Source: Saprospiraceae bacterium
Lineage (GTDB): Bacteria > Bacteroidota > Bacteroidia > Chitinophagales > Saprospiraceae
Length of the DNA: 40,613 bases
Assembly: GCA_020631105.1 (NCBI GenBank)
Contig: JAHDHW010000029.1
Coordinates: 1-40,613 of the forward strand
Reading direction: 5' to 3'
Within the stretch, counting starts at the first letter, position 1, and the number at the start of each line of letters is the position of its first letter. Shown here piece after piece: positions 8,523 through 16,585 of the stretch. Made by a program: the position numbers and the translations under genes. The notes under the pieces are model-generated. The model had not been told where the DNA came from. It made no database searches and saw nothing but the letters and a program-made list of their open reading frames with translations.

Positions 8523-9777
8523 ATTCTCTTTTAATTTTCCAAAGTGAAAAAATATAGACCGATTGACTAAGTGCCTGTGTAATAAACAGCCCTCCAAGAA
8601 GGCCATAGATGCCCCAGGTATGTATCATAAAGCTTGCAGTGACCAAACTAAAAATTGCGCTAGTTACATAGGCCCAAAAGATCGGCTTGGTAATCTCCAA
8701 TGTTCGTAAGGCAAATCGTAATGGATAACCGATATAAACAATGAGATAGATTATACAGAAGCCAATTAAGATATAAGCATAAGGAGCGTAGCTTGCTCCG
8801 TACAAAAATTCGAGTATATGTGGTGCGAGAAATGCAATAAAGATTAAAATCGCAAGTACCGCCCACCCGATTTGCAAACTAACTTTTCTAAGGAAATGAA
8901 AGAGTGCTTTCTCTCCGCCCCGCTTAAAAGCCTGTGCAGCTTTTACTGGTACTACATTCTCCATGGCTAGGAAAATAACGTGCGTCAAGCCAATAACATT
9001 CTGGGCTATTCTTACCGCACCTACCGCAGCAGCTCCCAGGATTCCTCCTGCAGCAATAATGAAAAAGTTTCCACTTAGCCATTGTAATGCAACAGTACCT
9101 ATCAACCATTTCGAAAAATTATAGTGCTTCGCAATTGCCCAATTCAGTAAATTAGAACGAAAGGTTGGCCTCACATTTTGGGTAAAACCAATAACACAGG
9201 TTATCAGATATACCGCTGCAATCACCATCAATGTATTGGCAATGGATAAGCTTCCGGCCCTGTATAAGAAATAAATTCCTCCCAGTTGACCAATTGCTAA
9301 AATACTATCCGTTACCAAGGGCATAAAAAGGTCATCTTTCAGGAAATAATATTTCCGGTAATAATCGTATAAGATGATAAATCCTAGCACCAGAGACAAA
9401 CCCAGAATGGTTGAGAAATCAAGGCTTATAAAAATTTTAAATTGAGAAACCAGTGTCATAATAATGATGCATATCATGGTAGACAACAGACTTAAGGACA
9501 ATTGCAAACCATGTACTGCCGCAGTATACTTCTTGGCTTTTCTTTCATTCATTTTGGGTTCGATAGCCACCAATGGTTTTGTTATCATCGCTTGAGCAAT
9601 ACTTAAACCAAACAGAACCACCATCCACATCAATGCAAATCGACCATACTCCTCAATCCCCAGCAGTCGGGTCAGAATGATCCCGATAGTAAAATTAGTC
9701 CCACTTACTAATGCCTGATCAGCAAGCACTAATCCACTATTCTGAACTTTATCAATGACTTGTTTTAATAGCCCCAT
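8488..9777 (-). CDS. Polysaccharide flippase (Wzx/oligosaccharide transporter family)
   Basis: Integral inner-membrane transporter of the MOP superfamily, expected to flip the lipid-linked repeat unit to the periplasm. 429 residues with about twelve hydrophobic segments. The N-terminus is typical: an amphipathic start, then ALVSGTNFTIGIILTRLLG followed by EEYGRFAL, the pattern seen at the start of Wzx proteins. It starts 2 bases after the Wzc-like gene ends, and its last 35 bases overlap the next glycosyltransferase, which points to one transcript. The presence of flippase plus polymerase plus Wza/Wzc supports a Wzx/Wzy-dependent export route rather than an ABC-transporter route. Confidence 0.87.
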   Translation of the reverse strand: MGLLKQVIDKVQNSGLVLADQALVSGTNFTIGIILTRLLGIEEYGRFALMWMVVLFGLSIAQAMITKPLVAIEPKMNERKAKKYTAAVHGLQLSLSLLSTMICIIIMTLVSQFKIFISLDFSTILGLSLVLGFIILYDYYRKYYFLKDDLFMPLVTDSILAIGQLGGIYFLYRAGSLSIANTLMVIAAVYLITCVIGFTQNVRPTFRSNLLNWAIAKHYNFSKWLIGTVALQWLSGNFFIIAAGGILGAAAVGAVRIAQNVIGLTHVIFLAMENVVPVKAAQAFKRGGEKALFHFLRKVSLQIGWAVLAILIFIAFLAPHILEFLYGASYAPYAYILIGFCIIYLIVYIGYPLRFALRTLEITKPIFWAYVTSAIFSLVTASFMIHTWGIYGLLGGLFITQALSQSVYIFSLWKIKREYENHSLDTRQS

Positions 9778-9778
9778 G

Positions 9779-12088
9779 TTAATTGCTGTCGTTTAATACC
9801 AGATAAATATTATCAAGGTTATAGGCCTCAACAAATTGCTGGCATTTATTAATGTGACGAACTCTGGAAACACCTCTCCTGAATATGAAGAAGTTAAAAT
9901 CACTAATCATCATAGTAGCAGCCGCATCAATTTTTTTAGAGATGCAATCTGTATCGATGAGTACAACATCATAGTTTCGTTTTATACCTTGCAAAAAGTT
10001 TTTGGTATTGGGAGAAAACAACTGGGTTGAAGTCAAAGCCTGGTCTTCACCTGCAAGGAAAACGTAATCTAAATTTTTGCTCTGATTGATTGGTTTTAGT
10101 GATAAATCCTGGAGACTTTTTCCTTTGTAACCTAACATCCAAAGTAGTTTTTTAGTCCAGTAGTACCGATCTAATAAATGCTTAATCTTAGTCCATAGGT
10201 CGTCTAGAATAACAAGTGGCTTTTGAATCGTTTTTATCGTTTTTGAATTATTTTTTTCTGAAATGCTTGCTTCACGGAAATTGAGATCAATCAACAGTAC
10301 TCTTTTGCCATAATCTGCCAACAGATTCCCTAATTCTTTGGTAATGAAGGTTTTACCTTCGTTATCCGCTAAGGAAGAAATGGAAATCATCTTTGAGCCT
10401 TCGAAGGCACCGAGATTTAAAAAATTGGAATATAAATTCAATAAGCTTTCCCGATTATTGGATGTCGTCTTCTTTTTACGCGGCACTTTTGCAATAACCG
10501 GAAAGGCAAGACTTTCTTTAAGTTCGTATACACTGGTCACCGTCCGGAAGAAGAAATTAAGTCCGTAAACTAAAGCCAATCCGATAATCATAAAAGCAAA
10601 GACGGTAACGCCTTTGATTAGTGAAACATTCGGAGAAGATGGTCGCTTAGGAAGACTGGCATAATCAATGACTTCGTGGAGTGAATGATCTGCTGAGTTA
10701 GCAATATCCAGCTCTAGTTTTTTCTTATTGAGATAGTTAAATGTTTCTTCCTTGAGCTGAAATTCCCGCTCAAGCTTCGCCAGACTTCTTTCTTTGTCAG
10801 GGTATGATTCAAATATATTTTGAGTCTCCTGGATAGAGCCCACAATCTCAGATTTTTGTTCTCGGATATTGATCAATTTCTTTTCAATACTATTAAGGAC
10901 AAAGTCTTTAAGTTCGGTGATTTTCCTATTGATCGTTCTCATTTCGATACTAGACTCTGGATATTTTTCAGCCAGGGTATGTTTATCAATTTCCAATTTT
11001 TTAAGGTCCATAAAAGTGTACTGAAAAACATCATCTTTGACTAATTCGAAATCTGGTGAGAAACCACTAAGTTTCTTGTCAGATTTAAGAAAAGCAAAAA
11101 TATTCTTCAACTCAATTTCCTTAATATCCAAACTCAATTTAGTCATATCATATTGACTTAATCGCTTAAGGATGGTTTCTGTCTCTTGTAAAGGGTTGAT
11201 GATATTATTAGACTTTCTAAACTCAGAAAGGCGCTTACTTGCATTTTGCATTTCTGTACCCAGGCTGTCGAGCTCTTCCTCAATAAATGCGAGGATTTTA
11301 TTCGTTTTTATATTTTGCCTGTTTTTATTTCGTTTAATATAAGTGTCCACCAGTATATTCAAGAAGTCAACAGCCTTTTGAGGGTGTTCGTGCTTGTAAT
11401 GTAGCTTAACAATGTAAACTTCCTTGTCGACAGGCATGCAAAAGAAGTTGCTATTATCAATTCCTTTAACTAATGTTTTTAAATTGTTGATTACAAAAGA
11501 AAACCGATCCCCTACTTGTAAAGCTTCGGGGTTTCTTTTGAGAAAATTATCATTTCGTCGTATTCGATAAGAGATGGAAGTGCTGTCGGTATAGGCTTTT
11601 TTAAACTTTAGGGAGTGGCTATACTGAGTGTATTCGCTATCCTTATAAAATCGGAATTTTCCGTTGCCGGCATACTTTAAATAAACCTCTTCATCTAAGG
11701 CAATGGAATCCAATATTTTGTAATCAATAATAAAGGGATTCTCTTTATAAATGTCGTATCGTCGGATATTCGTGGTTCGATAATAAGAAACATTAAAATC
11801 TAACTGCTCCAACGCTTCCAATTGTAAGCCCTTCGTTTTAAAAACTTCTACCTCAGTCAAAAAGTTACTTCCCATCTTCGCAGAACTTCCTTCATTAAAA
11901 AGCTCATAATCGGTAACTCCATGCTCTCTGTTATCTAACTTAACTTTTGCGCCAACTTCATAAGTAGGCACCGTTTGCTCGAGTGAGCGGCTAGCAATCA
12001 GATAGCCCAGCACCATCATAGTGACCCATAAAGGAAGACCTTTAATAGCCGGAAGAATAAAGAATCTTAGTTCCTTCTTTAAGTTCAT
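9779..12088 (-). CDS. Wzc-like chain-length/tyrosine-autokinase protein with degenerate kinase domain
   Basis: Inner-membrane polysaccharide co-polymerase of 769 residues. It has a membrane segment near residues 10-32, a long periplasmic coiled-coil region (about 260-460), the Wzz-type proline motif before a second membrane segment (about 483-513), and a cytoplasmic BY-kinase-like domain. That domain is eroded: the P-loop reads SLADNEGKTF (572-581), lacking the usual first glycine; Walker A' reads LLIDLNFR (598-605), with Asn where a second Asp is usual; Walker B is VLIDTD (709-714); and the C-terminus has no tyrosine cluster. So it probably controls chain length and contacts the Wza-type exporter, while autophosphorylation is doubtful. 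Its start codon directly follows the stop of the Wza-type gene with no gap. Confidence 0.87.
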   Translation of the reverse strand: MNLKKELRFFILPAIKGLPLWVTMMVLGYLIASRSLEQTVPTYEVGAKVKLDNREHGVTDYELFNEGSSAKMGSNFLTEVEVFKTKGLQLEALEQLDFNVSYYRTTNIRRYDIYKENPFIIDYKILDSIALDEEVYLKYAGNGKFRFYKDSEYTQYSHSLKFKKAYTDSTSISYRIRRNDNFLKRNPEALQVGDRFSFVINNLKTLVKGIDNSNFFCMPVDKEVYIVKLHYKHEHPQKAVDFLNILVDTYIKRNKNRQNIKTNKILAFIEEELDSLGTEMQNASKRLSEFRKSNNIINPLQETETILKRLSQYDMTKLSLDIKEIELKNIFAFLKSDKKLSGFSPDFELVKDDVFQYTFMDLKKLEIDKHTLAEKYPESSIEMRTINRKITELKDFVLNSIEKKLINIREQKSEIVGSIQETQNIFESYPDKERSLAKLEREFQLKEETFNYLNKKKLELDIANSADHSLHEVIDYASLPKRPSSPNVSLIKGVTVFAFMIIGLALVYGLNFFFRTVTSVYELKESLAFPVIAKVPRKKKTTSNNRESLLNLYSNFLNLGAFEGSKMISISSLADNEGKTFITKELGNLLADYGKRVLLIDLNFREASISEKNNSKTIKTIQKPLVILDDLWTKIKHLLDRYYWTKKLLWMLGYKGKSLQDLSLKPINQSKNLDYVFLAGEDQALTSTQLFSPNTKNFLQGIKRNYDVVLIDTDCISKKIDAAATMMISDFNFFIFRRGVSRVRHINKCQQFVEAYNLDNIYLVLNDSN

Positions 12089-12850
12089 TTACTTTGTAAA
12101 ACTTGAAACCACCAAAGCAATTCCTGTCAATACACTTGCTACCGGAATGATCCGATTCATAGTTAGATCAGATTCTTTTTTGCGTGTTGGTGGTATATAA
12201 ACAATATCTCCAGGCTTCAATGAAGCGTTCTGGGTATTTAAGTTTCTTAGTTGTGAGAAGTCGATTGTAAATTTGACTTTTTTACCGTCGATACTTCTAA
12301 TCAGCTGAACCTCGTCCATTTTAGCATACTTCGTATACCCTTCAGTCTGTCCTAAAAGATCTATCAATGCTAAGGATTCATTGTCCATTTGATATTTCCC
12401 CGGTTTATTGACTTCGCCAAGAACTGTCACGTAATGATTGATAATTCTGACATTGATGACCGGGTTAGTTATATGAATAGCATATTTCTCTTCTAAGAAA
12501 TAAGCCGCTTCTTTTACATTAAACCCCTTGAGGTTGACACGCCCGATCTTGGGCAAATTCACTTCTCCTTCTTTATCCAATAGCACCCAGCGACCTGTAG
12601 TCTCATTAGTCATATACGGCGTATTGATCGATCCGATACTTAGCTCATCATGCCCCCAGATACTAATTGTAATCTTATCCCCAGGAGCCAATTTGGGCTC
12701 TTCAGGGTTCATCAAAACGAATTCAGTCATTTTCTGTGCTGGAGAATAGTCTGCCTCAAATAATTTAGGGGCAGAACAAGAGCTAAGGCCAGTGAAAAGG
12801 CTTATGAATAGTACAAAAACAGAAGTGGGATAGCTCCTTATGATGCTCAT
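12089..12850 (-). CDS. Polysaccharide export lipoprotein (Wza type, SLBB)
   Basis: Outer-membrane exporter component. A signal peptide ends in the lipobox LSSC (Cys25), followed by a Poly_export segment (LAPGDKITISIWGHDELS, about 55-72) and an SLBB segment (VTVLGEVNKPGKYQM, about 142-156). A last hydrophobic stretch near the C-terminus (residues about 233-250) is common in Bacteroidota homologues. At 253 residues it is shorter than enteric Wza and has one SLBB domain. It is the first gene of the minus-strand glycan locus; the 245 bases upstream (12851-13095) hold no gene but contain the inverted repeat at 12915-12936. Confidence 0.9.
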   Translation of the reverse strand: MSIIRSYPTSVFVLFISLFTGLSSCSAPKLFEADYSPAQKMTEFVLMNPEEPKLAPGDKITISIWGHDELSIGSINTPYMTNETTGRWVLLDKEGEVNLPKIGRVNLKGFNVKEAAYFLEEKYAIHITNPVINVRIINHYVTVLGEVNKPGKYQMDNESLALIDLLGQTEGYTKYAKMDEVQLIRSIDGKKVKFTIDFSQLRNLNTQNASLKPGDIVYIPPTRKKESDLTMNRIIPVASVLTGIALVVSSFTK

Positions 12851-12914
12851 GTTTGGATGATTTAGAATGCAGTCGTTTGTTCTTTCTAATAATCTTTGGC
12901 GGAGTGGCTTCTCG

Positions 12915-12936
12915 GAATCAAATTATATTTTGATTC
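12915..12936. promoter_or_regulatory. Inverted repeat upstream of the glycan locus
   Basis: GAATCAAA and TTTGATTC form perfect 8-base arms around a 6-base AT spacer, 65 bases before the start of the export lipoprotein gene. Position and symmetry suit an operator for a dimeric regulator or a 5' leader hairpin. No clear TAnnTTTG box was found in the 12851-13095 gap on the minus strand, so the promoter itself is not placed. Confidence 0.35.
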
Positions 12937-13095
12937 TTCTTAATGTAAGAATAGCAAAGAGCGTACCAGAGCGGTATCTAAAATAAAAACCAAAGAATTC
13001 GTGGAAAAATCAGCATAAAAAGAGCTTAAAAAGCGCCTATTTACTGATCAATTGAGGGATTTAGCAATCATGGAAAAAAGCTATATTATGTTGTT

Positions 13096-13494
13096 TTATC
13101 GGATCATTACACCCCGTTTTTTGACAAAAGGGATGCTGGTAAAATTGATTTCAGAGATACTGCCTTTTACAAACACGTATTTTTTATCATACATGTAATT
13201 ATTATACTGAAAACTAACCCAGTATTCATTTGTTATGTCGAAGAATTTTGTTTGAATGGGCTCGATTTTTTCCATTTTCAATGGTCCAATCTCTTCGAAA
13301 AAGTGCCGTAGAATGGTGGTTTCAATTTTTTCCCCATCGACCTCGCCGTAGCCTTTAGAATTAATCAAAACGTTCTTTATGGGCTCATCCCGGAGGTTCA
13401 TTACAAAAACATCCCAGAAATTTTCATCTTTTTCGCCAGGGATAATGACGATTGCCAAATCTTCAACCCGGTGTTGTGGAATATCCTTTTTCAT
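13096..13494 (-). CDS. Conserved hypothetical protein next to lipB
   Basis: 132-residue soluble protein with no signal peptide or membrane segment. From memory it resembles a small uncharacterised protein found widely in Bacteroidota that begins MKKDIPQ and ends in KKRGVMIR; I cannot name a function and the recollection was not checked. Sequence features: alternating strand-like segments (LAIVIIPG, WDVFVMNL, NVLINSKGYGEVDGEK, YWVSFQYNNYMYDKKYVF) that suggest a compact mostly-beta fold. It starts 6 bases after the lipB stop codon, so the two are probably cotranscribed. Confidence 0.75.
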   Translation of the reverse strand: MKKDIPQHRVEDLAIVIIPGEKDENFWDVFVMNLRDEPIKNVLINSKGYGEVDGEKIETTILRHFFEEIGPLKMEKIEPIQTKFFDITNEYWVSFQYNNYMYDKKYVFVKGSISEINFTSIPFVKKRGVMIR

Positions 13495-13500
13495 ATTTAA

Positions 13501-14253
13501 TTATTCGCCTGTGATTCGTAGTGTTTTAGTATTTTCAGCATCCGCAAAAACAAAACCAAATAGGTCAGCAAAATGTTTTTTCACCTTCTCTTTTACCTCT
13601 TCCATATCTAATTTATAGCCAAGTTCCTGCTGAAGAGAAGTAACTGTTTTGTCGGCATCATTAATTCCGCAAGGAACGATATAATTAAAATAATTAAGAT
13701 CTGTATTTACATTAAAAGCAAAACCATGCATGGTTACCCAACGACTTAGATGTACTCCTATCGCACAAATTTTCCGAAAAGGTTGCTTATCATTTTGGTT
13801 AAACCAAACCCCCGTAAACCCTTCTTTTCGAATACCTTCAAGGCCATAGTCTGCAAGAGTACGTATGATCGCTTCTTCAAGATATCGGACGTATTTATGA
13901 ATATCTGTGAAAAACTCGTCCATATCAAAAATAGGATAACCAACGATCTGGCCATATCCGTGAAAAGTAATATCGCCTCCTCGGTTAATCTTATAAAAGT
14001 CTATTTCTTTTTCGCTGAGCTGCGCCTCTGACAATAACAAGTGGTCCAAAGACCCACTTTTACCTAATGTGTAAACAGGCTTATGTTCGCAAAATAACAA
14101 ATAGTGATGCTGTCGCTGAAAAGCAGGATCGGTAGGCTCTAATTTATTATTACGTCGTTTCCTTTGAACCAATTCGTCCAATAAACGCTGTTGCAAATCC
14201 CAGGCTTCTTGGTAATCTATTGCTCCTAAATCTTTAAAATTTACTTCTTGCAT
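13501..14253 (-). CDS. lipB: Octanoyltransferase (lipoyl(octanoyl) transferase)
   Basis: Moves octanoate from octanoyl-ACP to the lipoyl domains of 2-oxoacid dehydrogenases and the glycine cleavage H protein, the first step of lipoate synthesis, in the cytoplasm. The family signature RGGDITFHGYGQ is at residues 91-102, the catalytic lysine is in KICAIGV (Lys161) and the acyl-carrying cysteine is in VPCGI (Cys195); FAFNVNTDL (178-186) is also conserved. 250 residues is normal. No lipA is present in the window. The small conserved gene follows after 6 bases. Confidence 0.96.
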   Translation of the reverse strand: MQEVNFKDLGAIDYQEAWDLQQRLLDELVQRKRRNNKLEPTDPAFQRQHHYLLFCEHKPVYTLGKSGSLDHLLLSEAQLSEKEIDFYKINRGGDITFHGYGQIVGYPIFDMDEFFTDIHKYVRYLEEAIIRTLADYGLEGIRKEGFTGVWFNQNDKQPFRKICAIGVHLSRWVTMHGFAFNVNTDLNYFNYIVPCGINDADKTVTSLQQELGYKLDMEEVKEKVKKHFADLFGFVFADAENTKTLRITGE

Positions 14254-14306
14254 GCTTCTTAAACGCTTAACTAGTCATTGTGGTTTATCGCCCCTCTGAA
14301 TGGTAA

Positions 14307-16415
14307 TTAAGACTTGGGAAAGGTAAGAATAAAGGTGGTCCCTTCACCGACTTTTGATTGTACATAGATACCACCTTTGTATTTATCCATAATCTTTTTG
14401 CAGCTCGCTAATCCTATACCAGAGCCCTGATATTGCCTACGATCGTGCAGTCGGCTAAACATCTCAAAGATCTTATCAAAAAACTCCTTTTCAATGCCTA
14501 TCCCATTATCTTTCACAAAGATGCAATATTCTTTGGCACTCTCCTCACATTCTATCTCTATAGTTGGATTTTTTGATTCATTGTATTTCATTCCATTCTC
14601 GATCAGATTTAAGAATAATCGAGACATATCGCTGGAGAGCACTTGTAACTTAGGCAAATCTCCAACTACGAATTTCACCTTTCGCTGGCTACTTTGCTGA
14701 AGGTTATAAATCGTTTGCTGAACGATTGCACTCATGTTTACCTGCCTTTCCCCTACCCGGCTTTCCGTAAGTTGAGAGTACTCCAATACATCTTCGATCA
14801 ATTCGTGCATTTGAATAGCACTCTTTTTTGCGATGGAAATAAATTCACTAGTCGATTCTTCGCTGAGATTTGATTTACGTTTTTCAATGAGTCGAAGGAA
14901 TCCAGAAATGTTCCGCAAAGGTTCTTTAAGGTCATGCGAAGCGATGTAAGCAAAGCGTTTTAATTCTTCATTACTTTTCTCAAGTTTTGCATTGGTGTTG
15001 ATCAGATCTTCCGTTCTTTCTTTTATTTTTTCTTCCAGTGTCCGGTTCATTGAGAGTTTTTGCTGATAAGCAAAAATTAATCCTCCGATGATTACCCCAG
15101 CCAGGGCCACCAGTAAGAGCATAAGGTTGATTCTATTTTTCAAAAGTTGTTTTTGAAGATTATTCTGTTCGCTGAGCAAGTCTATTTCTGATTGTTTCCT
15201 TCCGAGTTCATAGCTATTTTGAATGTTAGCCAAGGCTATCGTATTATCTACTTGCTCAATAGTGTCGTATAATGAAGTATAGGCACTTTGATGAAACAGG
15301 GCATTTTTGTAATCTTGTTTTTGTTCGTAATAATTACTTAATAATCTGTTCGTCTGTGCGAGGGTTCGATTAGGAGACTTAGGACTATTTAGAACGTCCA
15401 TTAAATGTTTTCTGGCGGTAGACAGATCGCCTCTATCAAGATTGATCTGAGCTATTAAGTTATGTATCTTCCCTTTATTTTGAAATCTATTTTGCCTGTC
15501 CATCAAATCAATCGTCCTCTTAGCATATTCTTCAGCTTTATCCTTTTCTTTAAGGTCATATAATAAGAAAGCCTGGTTCGAATAAGCATCAATCCTAACG
15601 TAATCACTCTGTAAGGTATCGCACATCTTCAAAAGCTCTTTGTTATAAGTTAGTGCCGAATCGAACGATCCTTTGTGACGCAAGAATTTTGAATAACCGG
15701 ACATTGCAATAGCCTTCCAAAAGAGATTATTAGCTTTTGTACTTGCATTGAGCCCTTTTAAGTAATATTCTTCCGTGCGACCTTTATCAAATTGAGTTTT
15801 TGAATGATAACCAAGACAAGTGTAGGTTCTCGCCAATCCATCATAATCTTTTTCCTGCTCAAATATTTCCAGAGCTTTTAGATAATAATCCAAAGCAACT
15901 ATATAATTTCCTTCAAATCCATAGGTAACCCCCATATCATTCAAACAATATCCCTCTCCTTTCTTATTTCCTATCGAAGTAAATAAATCATAGCCTTTCT
16001 GAAAATTCGCCAAGGCTTCAGGTCGCTCACCTCTCAAGTCCGTAACAATACCAATATAATTATATCCCCAGGCCAGGTTTTCAAGATCCCCTTGCTTTAG
16101 AAAATAATCCATTGAGGATTGGCAATACTGATAAAGGGTATCATAATGGAGCCCGGAATTATACATTGAACAGATCAAAAGCTGAGCTTTCGATTTGTAG
16201 TAAGGCAATTCGTGTTTTTCTGCCTCAGCGATGATTTCTTTAGAGATAGATACTGCCTTTGCGAAATTGCGTGTGGTGGAGGCGGTAGCTTCTTGGAGGA
16301 GAGATTCTAATCTATTTTTATCCGCAAGAGGAGTGTTTTGGGCCATAGCTGTTATTTCAACAGCAAAGAAGCTACAGATTAAAGCTATAAAGGTGAATAT
16401 GGATTTTGCATTCAT
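14307..16415 (-). CDS. TPR-containing sensor histidine kinase (orphan)
   Basis: Membrane-bound sensor kinase, 702 residues. A signal peptide (about 1-25) is followed by a periplasmic array of TPR-like repeats (about 35-400), a coiled coil, one membrane segment (about 431-450), a second coiled coil, a HisKA domain with phosphoacceptor His494 in SHDLKEPL, and a HATPase_c domain with N box NLIENGMKYN (603-612), DNGIGI (636-641) and GSGIGLA (664-670). All catalytic boxes are intact. This architecture is common in Bacteroidota. No response regulator lies next to it, so the partner and signal are unknown. The 170 bases upstream (16416-16585) hold no gene and no clear promoter match. Confidence 0.9.
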   Translation of the reverse strand: MNAKSIFTFIALICSFFAVEITAMAQNTPLADKNRLESLLQEATASTTRNFAKAVSISKEIIAEAEKHELPYYKSKAQLLICSMYNSGLHYDTLYQYCQSSMDYFLKQGDLENLAWGYNYIGIVTDLRGERPEALANFQKGYDLFTSIGNKKGEGYCLNDMGVTYGFEGNYIVALDYYLKALEIFEQEKDYDGLARTYTCLGYHSKTQFDKGRTEEYYLKGLNASTKANNLFWKAIAMSGYSKFLRHKGSFDSALTYNKELLKMCDTLQSDYVRIDAYSNQAFLLYDLKEKDKAEEYAKRTIDLMDRQNRFQNKGKIHNLIAQINLDRGDLSTARKHLMDVLNSPKSPNRTLAQTNRLLSNYYEQKQDYKNALFHQSAYTSLYDTIEQVDNTIALANIQNSYELGRKQSEIDLLSEQNNLQKQLLKNRINLMLLLVALAGVIIGGLIFAYQQKLSMNRTLEEKIKERTEDLINTNAKLEKSNEELKRFAYIASHDLKEPLRNISGFLRLIEKRKSNLSEESTSEFISIAKKSAIQMHELIEDVLEYSQLTESRVGERQVNMSAIVQQTIYNLQQSSQRKVKFVVGDLPKLQVLSSDMSRLFLNLIENGMKYNESKNPTIEIECEESAKEYCIFVKDNGIGIEKEFFDKIFEMFSRLHDRRQYQGSGIGLASCKKIMDKYKGGIYVQSKVGEGTTFILTFPKS

Positions 16416-16585
16416 GATTTTCTCTTCCTAAGTCAAGTACCTTGATATAATTGTTATAAGTCGTGAATAACTAAATATCTGGGAGTTTAGGACTGGAGTA
16501 GATGAATAAAAATTCAGCTAATTGTAAGTTATGAAATTGCAAAAATCTATCCAATCATTTAGCTAAAATGCTAGTTTACAAAAGA

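Noticed and set aside
8523-8606. Longer start for the glycosyltransferase after the flippase
   Set aside because: The extra 28 residues overlap the flippase end and precede the Rossmann start; a purine-rich ribosome-binding stretch precedes 8522.
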